A stretch of 64,000 nucleotides of DNA, from NCBI RefSeq assembly GCF_016907535.1, contig NZ_JAFBCF010000001.1, forward strand, positions 1,798,001-1,862,000. Reading direction: 5' to 3'. The notes beneath the pieces are model-generated. The model was given only the letters and a program-made list of their open reading frames with translations. It searched no databases and was not told the DNA's origin. The position numbers and the translations under genes are program-made. The stretch is from Microlunatus panaciterrae. GTDB lineage: Bacteria; Actinomycetota; Actinomycetes; Propionibacteriales; Propionibacteriaceae. Shown here in pieces: positions 40,944-50,674 of the stretch. Position 1 is the stretch's first letter, and each line of letters begins with the position of its first letter.

Positions 40944-42074
40944 ATGCCGCAGCAAGTCAAGGGCGTCATCGCCCGCAGCAAGGACGCCCCGACCGAGCTC
41001 GTCACGATCAACGTCCCGGATCCCGGTCCAGGTGAGGCAGTGGTCAAGGTCCAGGCCTGCGGCGTGTGCTTCACCGACCTGCACTACGTCCAGGGCGCCA
41101 TCGGTGACGACTTCCCCTACCTGCTCGGGCACGAGGCGGCCGGAATCGTCGAGTCGGTGGGCGAAGGGGTCCGCGACCTCGAACCGGGGGACTATGTGAT
41201 CTTGAACTGGCGCGCCGTCTGCGGCACCTGCCGCGCCTGCCGCCGCGGCCGACCCTGGTACTGCTTCAGCACCTTCAACGCGACCCAGAAGATGACGCTG
41301 ACCGACGGGACCGAGCTGTCCCCGGCGCTGGGCATCGGCGCCTTCATCGAGAAGACCCTGGTCGCCGCTGGCCAGTGCACCAAGGTGGACCCGGCCGCGC
41401 GCCCGGCCGCTGCCGGCCTGCTCGGTTGCGGTGTGATGGCCGGGCTTGGCGCCGCCATCAACACCGGCAATGTCGGTCGCGGTGACTCGGTCGCGGTGAT
41501 CGGCTGCGGCGGAGTCGGTTCGGCGGCGATCGCCGGGTCGCGGTTGGCGGGGGCCTCCAAGATCATCGCCATCGATCTCGAGGATCGGAAGCTGGAGACG
41601 GCCAAGTCCCTCGGCGCGACCCACACGGTGAACTCCACCTCGGTGGATCCCGTTGAGGCGATGCGGGAGCTGACCGGCGGCTTCGGTCCCGATGTGGTGA
41701 TCGACGCCGTAGGCCGGCCGGAGACCTGGAAGCAGGCCTTCTATGGCCGCGACCTGGCCGGCACTGTCGTCCTGGTGGGCGTACCGACGCCGCAGATGAC
41801 CGTCGAGCTCCCCCTGCTGGACGTCTTCGGTCGGGGCGGATCCCTCAAGTCCAGCTGGTACGGCGACTGCCTGCCGGAGCGGGACTTCCCGATGCTGATC
41901 GACCTGTACCTCCAGGGCCGGCTGCCGCTGGACGCGTTCGTCACCGAGGAGATCGGCATCGACGCGGTCGACGCCGCGTTCGAGAAGATCCGTGGCGGAC
42001 TGGTGCTGCGCTCCGTGGTGGTGCTCGACGAGTCAGCCGCGCGCCCTGACGCTGTCGAAGGGCAGCACGCATGA
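40944..42074 (+). CDS. mscR: S-(hydroxymethyl)mycothiol dehydrogenase (formaldehyde detoxification)
   Basis: A 376-residue zinc alcohol dehydrogenase of the mycothiol-dependent formaldehyde dehydrogenase type (also reported as S-nitrosomycothiol reductase). The catalytic zinc site is [11 protein letters not shown] and LGHEAAGIV; the structural zinc Cys set is [15 protein letters not shown]; the NAD-binding loop is [25 protein letters not shown] precedes ATG 40944. It is coupled by ATGA to an MBL-fold gene, the same order as Rv2259-Rv2260 in mycobacteria. The last ten residues ([10 protein letters not shown]) are encoded within a CCCTTCGACAG-type palindrome. Confidence 0.92.
   Translation: MPQQVKGVIARSKDAPTELVTINVPDPGPGEAVVKVQACGVCFTDLHYVQGAIGDDFPYLLGHEAAGIVESVGEGVRDLEPGDYVILNWRAVCGTCRACRRGRPWYCFSTFNATQKMTLTDGTELSPALGIGAFIEKTLVAAGQCTKVDPAARPAAAGLLGCGVMAGLGAAINTGNVGRGDSVAVIGCGGVGSAAIAGSRLAGASKIIAIDLEDRKLETAKSLGATHTVNSTSVDPVEAMRELTGGFGPDVVIDAVGRPETWKQAFYGRDLAGTVVLVGVPTPQMTVELPLLDVFGRGGSLKSSWYGDCLPERDFPMLIDLYLQGRLPLDAFVTEEIGIDAVDAAFEKIRGGLVLRSVVVLDESAARPDAVEGQHA
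42043..42063. repeat. Intergenic-type palindrome inside the 3' end of mscR
   Basis: GCCCTGACGC followed by TGTCGAAGGGC is a 21-base imperfect palindrome of the same class as the one at 22807-22832. It lies inside the coding sequence, just before the stop codon, and so sets the C-terminus of the protein. Confidence 0.6.
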
Positions 42075-42676
42075 CGGCCCGGATCGACCACACCGTGACC
42101 TCGGGCACGTTCTCGCTGGACGGCGAGACCTTCGACGTCGACAACAACGTGTGGGTGGTCGGTGACGACGACGAGTGTGTGGTCATCGACGCCCCGCACG
42201 ATGTCGGAGCCATCACCGGGCTGGTGGCGGGTCGGCGGGTGCTGGCGGTGCTGTGCACCCACGGGCACGACGACCATGTCCGCTATGCGCCGGACCTCGG
42301 CGCTGCCGTGGGCGCACCCGTACTGCTGCACCCCGACGACGCTCCGGTCTGGGCCCTGACCCATGACACGCCGCCGGATGGCGCGCTGTCCGACGGTCAG
42401 GAGATCCCGGTCGCCGGCACCACCCTGCGGGTGCTCCACACTCCCGGCCACGCCCCCGGAGCAGTCTGCTTCTACGCCGACGAGCTGGGCGTCGTCTTCA
42501 CCGGCGACACCCTGTTCCAGGGTGGACCGGGCGCCACCGGACGCAGCTTCAGCGACCACGACACCATCCTGACCAGCATCCGCACCAAGCTGCTGACCCT
42601 GCCCGACGAGACAGTGGTCAAGACCGGCCACGGCGACGACACCACCATCGGCGCCGAACGGGCCGGGCTCGGCTGA
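42071..42676 (+). CDS. MBL-fold hydrolase partnered with mscR
   Basis: A 201-residue metallo-beta-lactamase-fold protein. The metal motif is [13 protein letters not shown] (H-x-H-x-D-H), with further ligands in [10 protein letters not shown] and [13 protein letters not shown], and a final His in [11 protein letters not shown]. The conserved linkage to mycothiol-dependent formaldehyde dehydrogenase suggests that it acts on the thioester product (a formyl-mycothiol hydrolase-like step), by analogy with glyoxalase II. That step is inferred. Confidence 0.87.
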   Translation: MTARIDHTVTSGTFSLDGETFDVDNNVWVVGDDDECVVIDAPHDVGAITGLVAGRRVLAVLCTHGHDDHVRYAPDLGAAVGAPVLLHPDDAPVWALTHDTPPDGALSDGQEIPVAGTTLRVLHTPGHAPGAVCFYADELGVVFTGDTLFQGGPGATGRSFSDHDTILTSIRTKLLTLPDETVVKTGHGDDTTIGAERAGLG

Positions 42677-42746
42677 GCGCACCTCCCCGGACCCACTCGC
42701 AGCGTCGGCAGTCGCCTCAGTTGCCGCGGCATGGAACGATCGGAGC

Positions 42747-43145
42747 ATGAGACTGCTTCTCCGACTGCTCGCCAACGCGGCCGCGTTAGCCGTGGCGACC
42801 GCCCTGCTCAGCGGCATCAGCCTGAGCGGCGACACCACTGGCCAGAAGGTGCTGACCCTGCTGGTGGTGGCATTGATCTTCGGCGTCCTGAACGCGGTGG
42901 TCAAGCCGCTGTTCGCCTTCTTCACCGCGCCGCTGGTGCTGCTCACACTGGGACTGTTCCTGCTGGTGATCAACGCCTGCATCATGCTGCTGACCTCCTG
43001 GGTCTCGGACAAGCTCGACCTTGGTTGGCACGTGGACGGGTTTTGGACGGCATTGTTCGGTGCGCTGATCGTGTCGGTCGTCAGCTTCGTGCTGAACGCG
43101 TTCCTGCCCGACAAGGACAAGGACAGGGACCGGCGGCGTGGCTGA
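42747..43145 (+). CDS. Phage-holin-4-superfamily membrane protein
   Basis: A 132-residue protein with four transmembrane helices (LLRLLANAAALAVATALLSG, VLTLLVVALIFGVLNAVVKP, and two more) and a charged C-terminus [11 protein letters not shown]. This is the common PF04020-type four-helix family of bacterial membrane proteins; despite the name it is not evidence of a prophage. Its last 8 bases overlap the phosphatase gene. Confidence 0.85.
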   Translation: MRLLLRLLANAAALAVATALLSGISLSGDTTGQKVLTLLVVALIFGVLNAVVKPLFAFFTAPLVLLTLGLFLLVINACIMLLTSWVSDKLDLGWHVDGFWTALFGALIVSVVSFVLNAFLPDKDKDRDRRRG

Positions 43146-43641
43146 GGTGCAGACCCACCGACCGACCTCGGTCCGGGTCGTTTTCGTCTGCTGGGGCAAC
43201 ATCTGCCGGTCGCCGATGGCTGAGCGGGTTGCAAGACGGGCCGCGCAGGAGGCGGGGCTGACCGGCGTGGACTTCAGCAGCGCCGCCACCAGTAGTGACG
43301 AGCTCGGGGCGCCGATGGACCCGCGGGCGGCAGCGATGCTGCGCCGGCACGGCTACCATCCGGATGGCCACGTCGCCCACCGGATCTCCCCCGACGAGAT
43401 CAGCTCGGCGAGCCTGGTGATCGCGATGGAGGATCTGCATCTGCGCAAGCTCCGGGCTCTCGCCGACGTCGACCACCTCAGGCTGTTGAGCGACTTCGAT
43501 CCCGACGCCGAGCCGGGATCAGGCGTCCCGGATCCCTGGTACGGCAGCGACGAGGGGTTCGCCGACACGTTGGCGATGATCGAGGCCGCCACCCCCGGCG
43601 TACTGGCCCACGTCAGCGAGCTGCAACGGGCCCGAGTCTGA
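43138..43641 (+). CDS. Low-molecular-weight protein-tyrosine phosphatase
   Basis: A 167-residue phosphatase. The P-loop [15 protein letters not shown] has Cys and Arg in the C-x5-R-S form, and the general-acid Asp is in [18 protein letters not shown]. PtpA-like enzymes remove phosphate from tyrosine residues. The start is GTG 43138, overlapping the preceding membrane-protein gene by 8 bases. No tyrosine kinase gene is nearby. Confidence 0.9.
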   Translation: MAEVQTHRPTSVRVVFVCWGNICRSPMAERVARRAAQEAGLTGVDFSSAATSSDELGAPMDPRAAAMLRRHGYHPDGHVAHRISPDEISSASLVIAMEDLHLRKLRALADVDHLRLLSDFDPDAEPGSGVPDPWYGSDEGFADTLAMIEAATPGVLAHVSELQRARV

Positions 43642-43678
43642 CCCGGTGCCGGTGCCCGGCGTCTGGCACCCTTGGGTC

Positions 43679-44374
43679 ATGCACATCCTCGTTGTCGATG
43701 ATGATCAAGCCGTCCGGGACTCACTGAAGCGCTCGCTGGAGTACAACGGGTACGAGGTGAGCACCGCCGCCGACGGGGTTGAGGCGCTGGCCAGGTTGGC
43801 CGCGGTCCGCCCCGACGCGGTGATCATGGACGTGATGATGCCCAGGTTGGACGGCCTGGAGGCGACCCGGATGCTGCGCTCGGCCGGCAACGACGTGCCC
43901 ATCCTGGTGCTGACCGCGCGTGACGCTGTCAACGACCGGGTGGACGGGCTGGATGCCGGCGGCGACGACTACCTGGCCAAGCCGTTCGCCCTGGACGAGC
44001 TGCTGGCCCGGCTGCGGGCACTCGTCCGCCGTGCCGGCACGGTGGCGGACTCCTCCGATCCCTCCACCCAGCACCTGTCGTTCAGCGACCTGGCATTGAA
44101 CACCCACACCCGCGAGGTGTTGCGCGGGTCCCGATCGATCACCCTGACCAGGACGGAGTTCGCCCTGCTGCAGGCGTTCATGGAGCATCCGCGCCGGGTA
44201 CTGGACCGCAGCTGGCTGCTGAACGAGGTGTGGGGCTTCGACTTCCCCACCACCGCGAACTCGCTCGAGGTCTACATCGGCTACCTGCGACGCAAGACCG
44301 AGGCCGAGGGTGAGCCGCGGCTGCTGCACACGGTCCGCGGAGTCGGCTACGTGCTCCGTGAGACGCCGCCGTGA
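43679..44374 (+). CDS. OmpR-family response regulator, MprA-like
   Basis: A 231-residue regulator. The receiver domain has MHILVVDDD, phospho-acceptor Asp51 in [12 protein letters not shown] and the conserved Lys in LAKPF. The C-terminal winged helix (about 135-230: [32 protein letters not shown]) is of OmpR type. I start at ATG 43679, where the receiver begins. It overlaps the sensor kinase gene by GTGA. MprA of mycobacteria controls envelope-stress genes, and the same role is possible here. Confidence 0.9.
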   Translation: MHILVVDDDQAVRDSLKRSLEYNGYEVSTAADGVEALARLAAVRPDAVIMDVMMPRLDGLEATRMLRSAGNDVPILVLTARDAVNDRVDGLDAGGDDYLAKPFALDELLARLRALVRRAGTVADSSDPSTQHLSFSDLALNTHTREVLRGSRSITLTRTEFALLQAFMEHPRRVLDRSWLLNEVWGFDFPTTANSLEVYIGYLRRKTEAEGEPRLLHTVRGVGYVLRETPP

Positions 44375-45819
44375 GCTGGAGGCTCCTGGCCCTGCCCGGC
44401 ACCCTGGTCGCTCGACTGACGCGGCTGTTCCACAGCCCGCCGCTGCACCGCCGAGTGGCGTTCCTGACCGGCATCGCGGTCGCGCTGGCCGTCGCCGCCA
44501 CCGGTGTGGCCGCTTATGTGACACTGCGCGTCTCGCTGTTCAACGCCCTCGACACCGAGCTCATCGACACGGCGAGCTCGGTCGCCTTTCCGGTCGCCCA
44601 GGACATCCGCAACATCGGCGGCCTGACCGGGCAGGCGCTGCGGGCCGGCAATGTCAGCGTCGCGGTGATCCGCTCCGACGGCGCGGTGTACTACGTGCCC
44701 GACGAGCGGGTGCACCTGGTGCTCGGCGCCGAGGAGCTCAGCATCGCCCGCCTGCAGCAGGGGGCCTCGGCCCGCACCGGGCGCACCGGGGACGGCCAGG
44801 AGTACCGCATTGTGGCGGTCCCGATCACCGAGCTCGGCAACTATGCGTTGGTGCTCGGCCGGCCGCTGCAGCCGACGAAGGACATCCTCTCCTCGCTCTG
44901 GGTCGTGCTGATCATCTTCGGCGTCTCCGGTGTGGTCGTCGCGGCTGCGGCCGGCGCAACCGTGGCCCGGTCCAGCCTGCGTCCGGTCCGCACCCTGACC
45001 CGCGCGGTGGAGCACGTGACCGAGACGGATGATCTTGCGCCGATCGCGGTCACCGGGGACGACGAGCTGTCCCGGCTGGCGGAGGCGTTCAACCTGATGC
45101 TGCGCTCGCTCGCCTCCTCCCGGGAGCGCCAGCGGCAGCTGATCGCCGACGCGGGGCACGAGCTGCGGACGCCGCTGACCAGCCTGCGGACCAACATCGA
45201 GCTGCTGGTCGCCGACGCGGACAGCGGCATGCTCAAGGCCGTCGACCGGGCCGAGATCCTGCGTGACGTCTCGGCCCAGCTGGTCGAGTTCACCACCCTG
45301 ATCGGCGACCTGGTGCAACTGGCCCGCGATGACAGCGTGGCTCCGTCACCTGAGCCGATCGATCTCCGGACCGTCGTCACGGCCGCCCTCGACCGGGTCC
45401 GGCGGCGCGGGCCAGGGCTGCGCTTCGACGTCGAGCTCAACCCGCTGTATGTGATCGGGGAGGCGGACACCCTGGAGAGGGCGATCACCAACCTGCTCGA
45501 CAACGCGGTGAAGTGGAGCCCGCCGGGCGGCACGATCCGCGTCCAGCTCGACGGCGACCGGCTCCGGGTGGCCGACCAGGGTCCGGGCATCGATGACGCC
45601 GACCTGCCGTACGTCTTCGATCGCTTCTTCCGCTCCGAGAAGGCCCGCAACACCCCGGGCACCGGGCTGGGGCTGTCGATCGTGGCGCAGACCATCGCCC
45701 GGCACGGCGGCTGGGTCAAGGCCGGCCACTCGGCTCAGGGTGGTGCCGAGTTCACCATCCGGCTTCCGGGTTCGACCACCTTCGAGGGGCTGACCGATCA
45801 CGAACCGTCGCTGGACTAG
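44371..45819 (+). CDS. Sensor histidine kinase, MprB-like
   Basis: A 482-residue membrane kinase. Two helices (about 28-52 and 178-200) frame an extracytoplasmic sensor of about 125 residues; then a HAMP domain, the phospho-acceptor helix [16 protein letters not shown], and an ATPase domain with [34 protein letters not shown] and GTGLGLSIV. The GTG start overlaps the regulator gene stop, so the pair is co-translated. It is the cognate sensor for the MprA-like regulator. Confidence 0.9.
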   Translation: MSWRLLALPGTLVARLTRLFHSPPLHRRVAFLTGIAVALAVAATGVAAYVTLRVSLFNALDTELIDTASSVAFPVAQDIRNIGGLTGQALRAGNVSVAVIRSDGAVYYVPDERVHLVLGAEELSIARLQQGASARTGRTGDGQEYRIVAVPITELGNYALVLGRPLQPTKDILSSLWVVLIIFGVSGVVVAAAAGATVARSSLRPVRTLTRAVEHVTETDDLAPIAVTGDDELSRLAEAFNLMLRSLASSRERQRQLIADAGHELRTPLTSLRTNIELLVADADSGMLKAVDRAEILRDVSAQLVEFTTLIGDLVQLARDDSVAPSPEPIDLRTVVTAALDRVRRRGPGLRFDVELNPLYVIGEADTLERAITNLLDNAVKWSPPGGTIRVQLDGDRLRVADQGPGIDDADLPYVFDRFFRSEKARNTPGTGLGLSIVAQTIARHGGWVKAGHSAQGGAEFTIRLPGSTTFEGLTDHEPSLD

Positions 45820-45908
45820 TCTCACGCGCCACTGGGCAGACGCTCGTCACCTGGTGCAGACCTCCGGAGGCATGCACGGCAGGCCAGCGGTCTGCACGGA
45901 CGCGGGCC

Positions 45909-46856
45909 TCAGGAGCGGCCCCGGGTCGCGTACGGGGTGTGGCCCGGCAGGGTCCGGCGAGGACCACGGCGGGGTGGCCGGCCGGCACCATTGGCGAGCA
46001 GCATCTGCACCCGGTAGCGGTGGCCCCGATAGGGCTCCAGCACCTCCAGACAGGCGTCGTCGTCCAGCGCCTCGCCGAGCAGGGCGTACGTGATCCAGCC
46101 GCCCACGTGGTAATCGCCGATGCTCCACGCGTCGGCGTCGCCATGGGCCCGCTGCCGCACTTCGGCCGACGTCCAGGCGCCGACACCGGGCAGGCTGCGC
46201 AACGCCCGGTCGGCCTGGCCCGGCTGCTCGAGGGTGCGTTCGAGCGCGATCGCCCGCCGGGCGGAGGTGACCAGCGTCCGGCTGCGGCGCTCCTCCACGC
46301 CGGCGGCCAGGAACCGCCAGCTGGGTACCCTGGCCCAGACCTCGGGTGTCGGCGGCACGCGCATCCCGTACGCCGGCGACTCCGGCTGCCGCGCCGGTCC
46401 CGGGGCCGGTTCGCCGTACTCGGTGACCAGCAGCCGCCAGGCCCGGTAGGCCTCCAGGCCGGTGACCACCTGCTCGATGCAGGCCGGGGCGAGCGCCTCG
46501 AAGACCGCCTCGGTGCGTCCGACCCGGTAGTGCGGGGAACGGTGCAACGCCGACGCCAGCGCGGGGTGTTCCGGCCGGGGTAAGAAGCCGGCCGGCTCGT
46601 CCAGGTCGCCCAGCAGCGCCGGCAGCCGGTCCAGGACCAGCTCGGCCCCATCGCCCCAGGCGCTGGCCTGGACCCGGTCGCCGACGGCGTCGACCATCAG
46701 CAGAGCCGGGCCCTGGGACGTCCGGGTGGCGCGAAACCACCGATCACCCAGCCGACGGTGCGTCGGGTCGCCCGGGCCGCGGCGCAGCGGCCCGAGGATG
46801 GCGTTCAGCGGCACCGGCCGTCCCGGCGACCAGCTCCTGGTCTGCGGCGCCGTCAT
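45909..46856 (-). CDS. DNA-3-methyladenine glycosylase II, AlkA-like
   Basis: A 315-residue HhH-GPD base-excision glycosylase. The helix-hairpin-helix is LRSLPGVGAWTSAEVRQRAH and the catalytic Asp follows in WSIGDYHVGGW. The N-terminal third is the AlkA-type beta domain. It lacks the Cys cluster of MutY/Nth, consistent with an alkyl-base glycosylase. It is the last gene of a minus-strand run (DUF3152, YaaA, GNAT, AlkA) linked by 1-4-base overlaps. Confidence 0.85.
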   Translation of the reverse strand: MTAPQTRSWSPGRPVPLNAILGPLRRGPGDPTHRRLGDRWFRATRTSQGPALLMVDAVGDRVQASAWGDGAELVLDRLPALLGDLDEPAGFLPRPEHPALASALHRSPHYRVGRTEAVFEALAPACIEQVVTGLEAYRAWRLLVTEYGEPAPGPARQPESPAYGMRVPPTPEVWARVPSWRFLAAGVEERRSRTLVTSARRAIALERTLEQPGQADRALRSLPGVGAWTSAEVRQRAHGDADAWSIGDYHVGGWITYALLGEALDDDACLEVLEPYRGHRYRVQMLLANGAGRPPRRGPRRTLPGHTPYATRGRS

Positions 46857-47395
46857 GGCCGTCCGATTGTGAACACCAACCGGTCGGTAGCCCGCTCAGC
46901 CGGCCCGCCAGCCCGATCCGGCACGCCCACCGCCTCCGGCCCGGACAGGCGCAGACCGGCTTTGGCGAGCACCCGCTGGGAGGCCACGTTCTCGGCCGTC
47001 GTCTCCGCGACGACCCCGGCCGCGCCGTACTGCCAGGCGAGCTGCACCAGCTGCCGACAGGCGGCTGTCGCGATCCCGCGCCGGCGCAGCGACGGCACCA
47101 CGTTGTAGCCGAGCTCCACCACCCCGCCCGGCCCGGGTGGGCCGTGGAAGCCGGCGTCGCCGACCACCAGCACGCCCAGGCAGATCTGGTACAGCCCCCA
47201 CGGAGCGGGGTCGCCTTCGTCGGACCGGTTGAGCGTCAGCTGACCCGCGACGAAGGTCTCCGCCATCGGGTACTCGGCGTGCCACTGCAGCGAGAGGTCG
47301 CGTCGGCCGGCCAGCAGTCGACCGAGCGCCGGCAGATCGACCGGATGCAGGCGGACCGGCGGCACGGTCGGGGACACGGCGGAGACCATCGTCAC
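46853..47395 (-). CDS. GNAT N-acetyltransferase
   Basis: A 180-residue acetyl-CoA-dependent transferase of the RimJ-like type. The acetyl-CoA loop is VVPSLRRRGIATAACRQLVQ and AENVASQRVLAKAGLRLSG is the usual later motif. The GTG start at 47393-47395 overlaps the YaaA stop, and its stop overlaps the AlkA start by ATGA. The substrate is unknown. Confidence 0.85.
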   Translation of the reverse strand: MTMVSAVSPTVPPVRLHPVDLPALGRLLAGRRDLSLQWHAEYPMAETFVAGQLTLNRSDEGDPAPWGLYQICLGVLVVGDAGFHGPPGPGGVVELGYNVVPSLRRRGIATAACRQLVQLAWQYGAAGVVAETTAENVASQRVLAKAGLRLSGPEAVGVPDRAGGPAERATDRLVFTIGRP

Positions 47396-48162
47396 GTCCC
47401 CTCGAGCACGTCGAGTGCGAACCCTCGCCGACCCTGGTCGACCAGCTCGCAGCGGAGTCGGCCGCCGACCAGCTCGGCCACCTGGGCCGGGGTCCTGGCC
47501 AGATCCGGCGCCTCCAGCAGCCAGCGGGCCACCAGCCCGCGGGTGTGCTTGGCCTGATGCGAGACGACCGTCCGGCGTCCGTCCCGCTCGGTGAACACGC
47601 GCACCGCAACCGTGCGCCGGGCCAGCTCCCCGGCCGGTTGCCAGGCGGCGGCATAGCTCGATGAGCGGCAGTCCACCAGCACCCCGGTGCCGGCCGCTCG
47701 GCTCAGCGGCTGCTGCAGCACCTGCCGCCAGAGCGCGGCCAGCGGACCCATCCCCGGCAGCGTGCTGCCGATGGCCAGCCGGTACGGCGCGATCCGGTCC
47801 CGTGGCCCGACCAGCCCCCAGAGGGCGCTCTGCACCAAGAGGGAACGACCCGCCCGCCGCCGAGCCGCCGATGACAACGTGGCGTAGTCCAGCGCGTCGT
47901 AGAGCACCCCGGTGTAGACCTCGAGCACCGGCGCCGCCGGTAGCCGCTCCAGCAGGGTGTTGCGGCGGACCTCGTCGGCGAGGCTGGGGCCGAAGCCCAG
48001 CAGCAGCGCCGCATCGGGCTCGGCACTCAGCCGCACCAGGCTGTCGATCAGCTTGTCCCGGGTGGAGGCCAGCTCGGGGAAGGACAGGGCGCCGACCTCG
48101 GTCGGTCGGCCGCGCCTTCTCGGCGCAGCCTTGCCCTCCGACGGTGGCAGCAGGACGAGCAT
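47392..48162 (-). CDS. yaaA: YaaA-family peroxide stress protein (UPF0246)
   Basis: A 256-residue member of the YaaA/UPF0246 family, which in E. coli limits intracellular iron during hydrogen peroxide stress. LVLLPPSEGKAAPRRRG, VYTGVLYDALDYATL, VDCRSSSYAAAWQP and SHQAKHTRGLVARWLL are family landmarks. Its start shares one base with the stop of the DUF3152 gene. Its operon position beside AlkA suggests a damage-response grouping, which is inference. Confidence 0.9.
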   Translation of the reverse strand: MLVLLPPSEGKAAPRRRGRPTEVGALSFPELASTRDKLIDSLVRLSAEPDAALLLGFGPSLADEVRRNTLLERLPAAPVLEVYTGVLYDALDYATLSSAARRRAGRSLLVQSALWGLVGPRDRIAPYRLAIGSTLPGMGPLAALWRQVLQQPLSRAAGTGVLVDCRSSSYAAAWQPAGELARRTVAVRVFTERDGRRTVVSHQAKHTRGLVARWLLEAPDLARTPAQVAELVGGRLRCELVDQGRRGFALDVLEGT

Positions 48163-49091
48163 CAGCGGCGCTTCGGGTCGGGCCAGGGGTTCGGGCGACA
48201 GCCTCCCAACCCCTTGGTCTGTTGCATCATCACCGGTGCCGGTCTGCCCTTGCGCTTGCAGTTCACGTGCTCGTAGCCGATCGCGTGCCCGAACTCGTGG
48301 TTGACCAGATAGCGCCGGTAGTTCGCCACGTCCTTGCCGTACGACGGCGCCCCCCGCACCCAGCGAGCCGCGTTCAGCACCACCTTGCTGCCGTTCCGGC
48401 AGGAGACCTTGCCCTCGGTACGCAGCGGCGCGCAGAGCCGGTCAGTGGTTCTGGGGCTGGCGATGTAGGCATGCAGGTCGGCCTTGCGCCCGGGCGCGAC
48501 GAGCTGGAACCGGGCCTCGCCGCCGCCGCTCCAGCTGCGGGGGTCATTGAGCACCTGGTGGATCAGGATCGCCGCCGCCGCGGGGTCGACCGGCATGCCC
48601 TTCTCCACCCGGACATCGAAGCGGATCAGCCGACCCTTCCTGGTCTTGGCTCGGGCCGACACCTTCGCCCGCAGGAAGGTTCCGGCGCCCCGCTCCGGCA
48701 CCCGGACCTTCGTCGGGTCCGGCTGAGCCGGCCTGGTCGCGGCCGCGCCAGGGGTGCGCTTCGGGGACGCAGGGGTGGCCGGAGTGGTGGTCGGCGCCGA
48801 CGGTGACGCTGCCGGAGTAGCGTCCTGCGGCGTCGCCGTACCGCCGATCGGCAGCACCTGCTGCAGTCCCTGGGACTCGGTCAGCACTGCCGGCGCTCCG
48901 CGGATCGCCGCGGCACCCAGCAGGACGACGGATGCGACCGCCACCGGCAGCCACAGGATTCGGCGCCGGGACTGCCGCCCGCGAGCCACCCGATTCACCG
49001 GTGCCGGTGAGGCGGCGGGGCCATCCGCCCGAGGAGACGCAGTGCCGCTGGCGCGGGTACCGTTCCCTTGTCCGTTCGACCCATGGCTCAC
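48162..49091 (-). CDS. DUF3152 metalloprotease-like exported protein
   Basis: A 309-residue protein with a basic N-terminus, one hydrophobic segment (ILWLPVAVASVVLLGAAAI), a Thr/Pro/Ala-rich linker and a C-terminal DUF3152 domain from about residue 140. The domain contains NHEFGHAIGYEH, the H-E-x-x-H-x-x-G-x-x-H zinc signature of metzincin-type peptidases, plus two likely disulfide Cys pairs. I use GTG 49089-49091; the open frame to 49880 is antisense to YibE/F. It is divergent from YibE/F with 21 bases between starts. Confidence 0.8.
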   Translation of the reverse strand: MSHGSNGQGNGTRASGTASPRADGPAASPAPVNRVARGRQSRRRILWLPVAVASVVLLGAAAIRGAPAVLTESQGLQQVLPIGGTATPQDATPAASPSAPTTTPATPASPKRTPGAAATRPAQPDPTKVRVPERGAGTFLRAKVSARAKTRKGRLIRFDVRVEKGMPVDPAAAAILIHQVLNDPRSWSGGGEARFQLVAPGRKADLHAYIASPRTTDRLCAPLRTEGKVSCRNGSKVVLNAARWVRGAPSYGKDVANYRRYLVNHEFGHAIGYEHVNCKRKGRPAPVMMQQTKGLGGCRPNPWPDPKRR

Positions 49092-49112
49092 GAGGAACAA
49101 CACTAGGCGGAG

Positions 49113-50573
49113 ATGGTGGCGCACACACATTCGCACGAAGTACCGACGACGCCGGAAGGTATCGATCGGCACCGCAAGGCGCTGCGCATGATGGTGGTCG
49201 TCCTGATCCCGCTGGCCATCTGGACCCTGGCTGGCCTGATCGTGCTGTGGCCGGGCAACATCGACAGCCATATCCAGAAGGACCTGTCCCAGTACACGGT
49301 GAGCGGCGTGACCTACCCCACCGGGACGATCACCGCCATCGAGGAGATCTCCTGTGAGGGTGTGGTTGGCTCCACCCAGGGGGCCACCAAGCAGGTGTGC
49401 GCCAACATCAGCGTCAAACTCAAGGATGGGCCGGAGACCGGGCAGACGATCCAGACCCAGCTGAGCAACGCGATCTACGCCTCGGGGGCCGAGGTCGGCC
49501 AGACGGTCAAGCTGATCCGGCTGCCGATCGAGGGGGCGCCGGCGGCCTACCAGTTCTCCGACTTCGAGCGCCGGGCGCCGCTGGTCGTGCTCAGCCTGCT
49601 GTTCGCGGCGGCCGTCATCATCGTGGCCAGGTGGCGCGGCCTCGCCTCCCTGCTGGGACTGGCGTTCGCCGGCTTCATCCTGGTCAAGTTCATGTTCCCG
49701 GCACTGATCGCGGGCTCCAGTCCGGTGCTGGTGGGGCTGATCGGGTCCTCGGCGATCATGTTTGTGGTGCTCTATGCCGCCCACGGGTTCAGTGCGCGGA
49801 CGACGACGGCACTGATCGGCACTCTGTTCGGTCTGATCCTCAGCGCAACCTTGGGCTGGGCCGCCACCCGGTGGGCGCACCTGACGGGGGTCACCTCGGA
49901 CGACGACTACGTTCTGGCCGCTACCGCACCGGACCTGAATCTGACGTCGGTGGTGATCTGCGGGATCATCGTTGCCGGCCTTGGTGTGCTCAACGACGTG
50001 ACCATCACCCAGGCGTCGGCGGTCTGGGAACTCGCCGATTCCGATCCCGACCAGTCCAAGCTGTTCTCACGGGCGATGCGGATCGGCCGCGACCACATCG
50101 CCTCCACCGTCTACACCATCGCCTTCGCCACCGCGGGCGCGGTGCTGCCGGTGCTGCTGCTGATCGCCATCTACGACCGGCCGATGCTCGAGGTGCTTCA
50201 GACGGAGATGTTCTCCAGCGAGATCATCCGTACCGTCGTCGGATCGATCGGCCTGGTGCTGGCGGTGCCGCTGACGACCGCCATCGGCGTCGCGGTGGTG
50301 CGCGCAAGTGGCCGCGGACTGCCCCGCGGTGGCGCGCCGACCGAGGTGTCACCACCACGGTCGTTCGAACCGGAGGGGTCGGTCCTGGCCGGGTTGGCCG
50401 CCCGGCTGCGCGGGTCCCGCAGGAACCTGGACGCGGATCGACCACAGAAGCGACGCCGTCGGCGCGATGACGACGACTTCGCCGGTTTCGACTACCTGAA
50501 GGATGACGAGACCCCCAAGGGTGGCGACACGTCGGGATCGACTCGCGGCCGTACCGATCGACCGCGCAGCTAG
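49113..50573 (+). CDS. YibE/F-family membrane protein
   Basis: A 486-residue protein with an N-terminal helix (VVVLIPLAIWTLAGLIVLW), an extracytoplasmic domain of about 125 residues with a Cys pair (SCEGV, VCANI), then seven or so helices in the YibE/F core (residues 175-405: SSAIMFVVLYAAHGFSARTT, LGVLNDVTITQASAVWELA) and a basic, disordered tail. The function of this family is unknown. It lies head-to-head with the DUF3152 gene. Confidence 0.85.
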   Translation: MVAHTHSHEVPTTPEGIDRHRKALRMMVVVLIPLAIWTLAGLIVLWPGNIDSHIQKDLSQYTVSGVTYPTGTITAIEEISCEGVVGSTQGATKQVCANISVKLKDGPETGQTIQTQLSNAIYASGAEVGQTVKLIRLPIEGAPAAYQFSDFERRAPLVVLSLLFAAAVIIVARWRGLASLLGLAFAGFILVKFMFPALIAGSSPVLVGLIGSSAIMFVVLYAAHGFSARTTTALIGTLFGLILSATLGWAATRWAHLTGVTSDDDYVLAATAPDLNLTSVVICGIIVAGLGVLNDVTITQASAVWELADSDPDQSKLFSRAMRIGRDHIASTVYTIAFATAGAVLPVLLLIAIYDRPMLEVLQTEMFSSEIIRTVVGSIGLVLAVPLTTAIGVAVVRASGRGLPRGGAPTEVSPPRSFEPEGSVLAGLAARLRGSRRNLDADRPQKRRRRRDDDDFAGFDYLKDDETPKGGDTSGSTRGRTDRPRS

Positions 50574-50589
50574 ATCGGAGCTGGGCGCA

Positions 50590-50633
50590 GGAAAACGCTT
50601 GCATCCCTCTGTTCCTGCGGGTTTCGCATGCAA
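50590..50633. promoter_or_regulatory. LacI-type operator upstream of the second LacI regulator
   Basis: GGAAAACGCTTGCA (50590-50603) matches the GAAA-CG-TT-C pattern of LacI-family sites. TTGCAT (50599-50604) is also mirrored by ATGCAA (50628-50633), 24 bases away. The regulator start is 42 bases beyond, so autoregulation is likely. Confidence 0.5.
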
Positions 50634-50674
50634 CAATGAGCACCCGACCCGGGCTCACAGACAGGAGGTGTCGG

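Noticed and set aside
42747-43145. Prophage holin
   Set aside because: The family name is misleading; no other phage genes are nearby and the protein is a common bacterial four-helix membrane protein.
49092-49880. N-terminal extension of the DUF3152 protein to 49880
   Set aside because: It is the antisense of the well-supported YibE/F gene and has shadow-type composition.
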